Positions 62,407 to 64,000 of a stretch of DNA of 64,000 nucleotides are shown one piece after another. Every line of letters starts with the position of its first letter. Position 1 is the first letter of the stretch. The notes below the pieces were generated by a model, which made no database searches, was not told the DNA's origin, and worked only from the letters and a program-made list of their open reading frames with translations. Source of the DNA: Planctomycetales bacterium 10988 (lineage in GTDB: Bacteria; Planctomycetota; Planctomycetia; Pirellulales; Pb10988); contig CP043547.1 of NCBI GenBank assembly GCA_009664345.1, forward strand, positions 3,066,709 to 3,130,708, given 5' to 3'. Made by a program: the position numbers and the translations under genes.

Positions 62407-63846
62407 GTGGGTAAAAAACTTTATATTGAGACCGTTGGCTGTCAGATGAATATGCTCGACAGCGAACTGGCCGTGGCCGCCTTGCGAAAAGAAGGGTATG
62501 AATTGGTCGATTCGCCGAAGAAAGCGGATACGATCCTGTTCAATACCTGCAGTGTGCGTGCGCACGCGGAGGAAAAGATTTATAGTGCCCTCGGACGTCT
62601 CAAACATACGAAGTCTTACCACCCTGACAAGATCATTGGCGTGATGGGTTGCATGGCCCAAAATCATCAAGAGACCGTTTTCAAGCGGGCTCCTTATGTG
62701 GATTTGGTGTTAGGACCAGGGCAATTGCATCAACTGCCGGAACTTCTGCAAGATATTCAAACCAATGGCGGTCGCCGCATCGAGGTGAGTCTCGATCGCC
62801 GGGCGGCTTCTCGCAAGACGGTCGAAGCGAGCTTTGAAAGTTACGATCCGCTCCGCGATCCGCAAATGCGACCAACGCCCTATCAAGCCTTTGTCCGCAT
62901 TATGATCGGTTGCGATAAGTTTTGCACCTATTGTATTGTGCCTAAGGTTCGCGGCCCGGAACAAAGCCGATCGCCGGAAGAAATCGAACTGGAAGTCAAA
63001 CAGTTGGCTGCGGAAGGCTGCCGCGAAATCACCCTCCTGGGGCAAACCGTCAATAGTTATAAGGTGCGATCGAATGGGCAAACGGTTCGGCTTTCCGATC
63101 TGCTTGTCCGACTGCATGAAATCCCTGGCATCGATCGAATCAAATTTGTTACCAACTATCCGAACGATATGCGGGCGGATTTGGTAGAGGCTGTGCGGGA
63201 TTTGCCGAAATGTTCTCCTTATTTTCACGTTCCCGCTCAAAGTGGGTGCAATGAAGTCTTGAAGGGAATGCGGCGAGGCTATACGGTAGAGATGTATCGT
63301 GATATGCTGGCGATGATTCGGGATCGCATTCCCGAAGCGGCGATCACCAGCGATTTTATCGTCGGATTTTGTGGCGAAACCGACGCTTCTTTCGAAAAAA
63401 CGATGCAGCTTGTTCGCGAAGCCCGCTTCAAAAACAGCTTTATCTTTAAATATAGCCCACGACCGGGAACAAAAGGGGCTGACCAACTTCCGGACGATAT
63501 TCCGGATGCGGTAAAAAAAGAACGCAACAACGCGTTGCTGGCTGTCCAAAATCAAATTAGTGAAGAAGACAATCAACCCTTTATCGGAACTCAGGCGGAA
63601 ATCCTTGTCGAAGGACCGAGTAAAACTAGTCAAAAACGAGGCGAATCAGGACATTCTCTGCAATTGACCGGACGCACAACCTGCGATCGGATTGTCGTGT
63701 TTGATGGAAATCCGCGACAGATTGGACAGATTCTCCCGGTGCGTATTTATGATGCGAATGCCTTTACCTTGTTTGGTTCGGTGATCACCGATCACGTCGG
63801 ACCGCAACTGTTTCAACTCGGTCGGGTCCCCTCTCCTTCGTCCTGA
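62407..63846 (+). CDS. miaB: tRNA-2-methylthio-N6-isopentenyladenosine synthase MiaB
   Basis: MiaB is a radical-SAM methylthiotransferase acting on A37 of tRNAs. The N-terminal UPF0004 domain has the auxiliary cluster Cys12, Cys48 and Cys82 (VGCQMN, FNTCSVR, MGCMAQ). The radical-SAM motif is CDKFCTYC (Cys169, Cys173, Cys176). FHVPAQSGCNEVLKGMRRGY and SDFIVGFCGETDASFE are typical, and a TRAM domain ends the protein. The 479-aa length fits. The start GTG at 62407 has no strong ribosome site. Confidence 0.96.
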   Translation: MGKKLYIETVGCQMNMLDSELAVAALRKEGYELVDSPKKADTILFNTCSVRAHAEEKIYSALGRLKHTKSYHPDKIIGVMGCMAQNHQETVFKRAPYVDLVLGPGQLHQLPELLQDIQTNGGRRIEVSLDRRAASRKTVEASFESYDPLRDPQMRPTPYQAFVRIMIGCDKFCTYCIVPKVRGPEQSRSPEEIELEVKQLAAEGCREITLLGQTVNSYKVRSNGQTVRLSDLLVRLHEIPGIDRIKFVTNYPNDMRADLVEAVRDLPKCSPYFHVPAQSGCNEVLKGMRRGYTVEMYRDMLAMIRDRIPEAAITSDFIVGFCGETDASFEKTMQLVREARFKNSFIFKYSPRPGTKGADQLPDDIPDAVKKERNNALLAVQNQISEEDNQPFIGTQAEILVEGPSKTSQKRGESGHSLQLTGRTTCDRIVVFDGNPRQIGQILPVRIYDANAFTLFGSVITDHVGPQLFQLGRVPSPSS

Positions 63847-63866
63847 CACCGTCCGCTGCGATAAAG

Positions 63867-64000
63867 ATGGAAATCGAAAAACTCGTTCATTACCTTGATC
63901 ATCCTGAGGATGCCGCAGAGTGGTTCACTTCCTGGGGCGTTCAGGATACCCATCGTGCTCATGCGAACCTCACGCAGATGGCGGCTAGTCGAATCTCGCT
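63867..64000 (+). CDS. N-terminal fragment of a gene leaving the window, possibly glutamine-synthetase adenylyltransferase
   Basis: The ATG at 63867 begins a frame open to the window edge (MEIEKLVHYLDHPEDAAEWF, then TSWGVQDTHRAHANLTQMAA). The spacing of PEDAAEWF and the D-x-x-RAHANL segment recalls GlnE N-termini, but 44 residues are not enough to be sure. It starts 20 bases past the miaB stop, so cotranscription with miaB is likely. Confidence 0.45.
   Translation, partial: MEIEKLVHYLDHPEDAAEWFTSWGVQDTHRAHANLTQMAASRIS

Overview
The window looks like chromosomal DNA of a planctomycete. The supporting features are a BBP7-type outer-membrane protein, very large surface proteins opening with an LE-x-R-x-LLAAEP signature and built from ELWxSDGT and FG-GAP repeats, two formylglycine sulfatases, a lone BON-domain pair, a TMEM43-like protein, an EF-hand/esterase fusion and many long hypothetical proteins. 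GC is moderate (roughly half) and genes are loosely packed, with long gene-free gaps and few operons. The genus cannot be fixed by reading alone. No rRNA, tRNA, prophage, insertion sequence or CRISPR array was seen.

Layout. 1-6286: the 3' part of one giant repeat protein and a complete tandem relative. 6372-13825: esterase, GrpB-like protein, AAA ATPase, recA, a Deg-like protease and a NYN ribonuclease. 14251-22215 (all minus): a large exported propeller/coiled-coil protein, recG, hemB and a sulfatase. 23121-27833: TMEM43-like protein, thioredoxin-like lipoprotein, cupin, and lutA and lutB without lutC. 28142-33406: two adjacent BON-domain exported proteins, each preceded by a possible sigma-54 site, then a second sulfatase. 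33422-38321 (minus): three poorly characterised genes and a TolC-type outer-membrane lipoprotein. 39131-47336: two membrane-anchored coiled-coil proteins flanking an enolase-superfamily gene, ispH and three tandem TPR genes. 47654-50196: a lone receiver-domain protein behind a near-consensus sigma-54 promoter, a structured 3' region and the BBP7 protein. 51021-55174: a TraB/TIKI-like protein carrying ankyrin repeats, gamma-glutamyltransferase and a PD-(D/E)XK nuclease-like protein. 55709-64000: the largest surface protein (2146 aa), miaB and the start of another gene.

The housekeeping content (recA, recG, hemB, ispH, miaB) is ordinary. The unusual content lies in the cell-surface machinery and in the intergenic DNA. 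The three giant proteins share an N-terminal signature, five FG-GAP repeats and a conserved C-terminal motif, and differ by expansion of two module types. Their Ig-like modules are spaced at exactly 285 bp, and one two-module block has been duplicated recently. Two families of intergenic palindromes recur: an 81-86 bp REP/MITE-like element with GCTC-n-GACAAAAC / GTTTTGTC-n-GAGC ends, and a 13-14 bp AAAAAGTGCTTTTT palindrome at gene ends.
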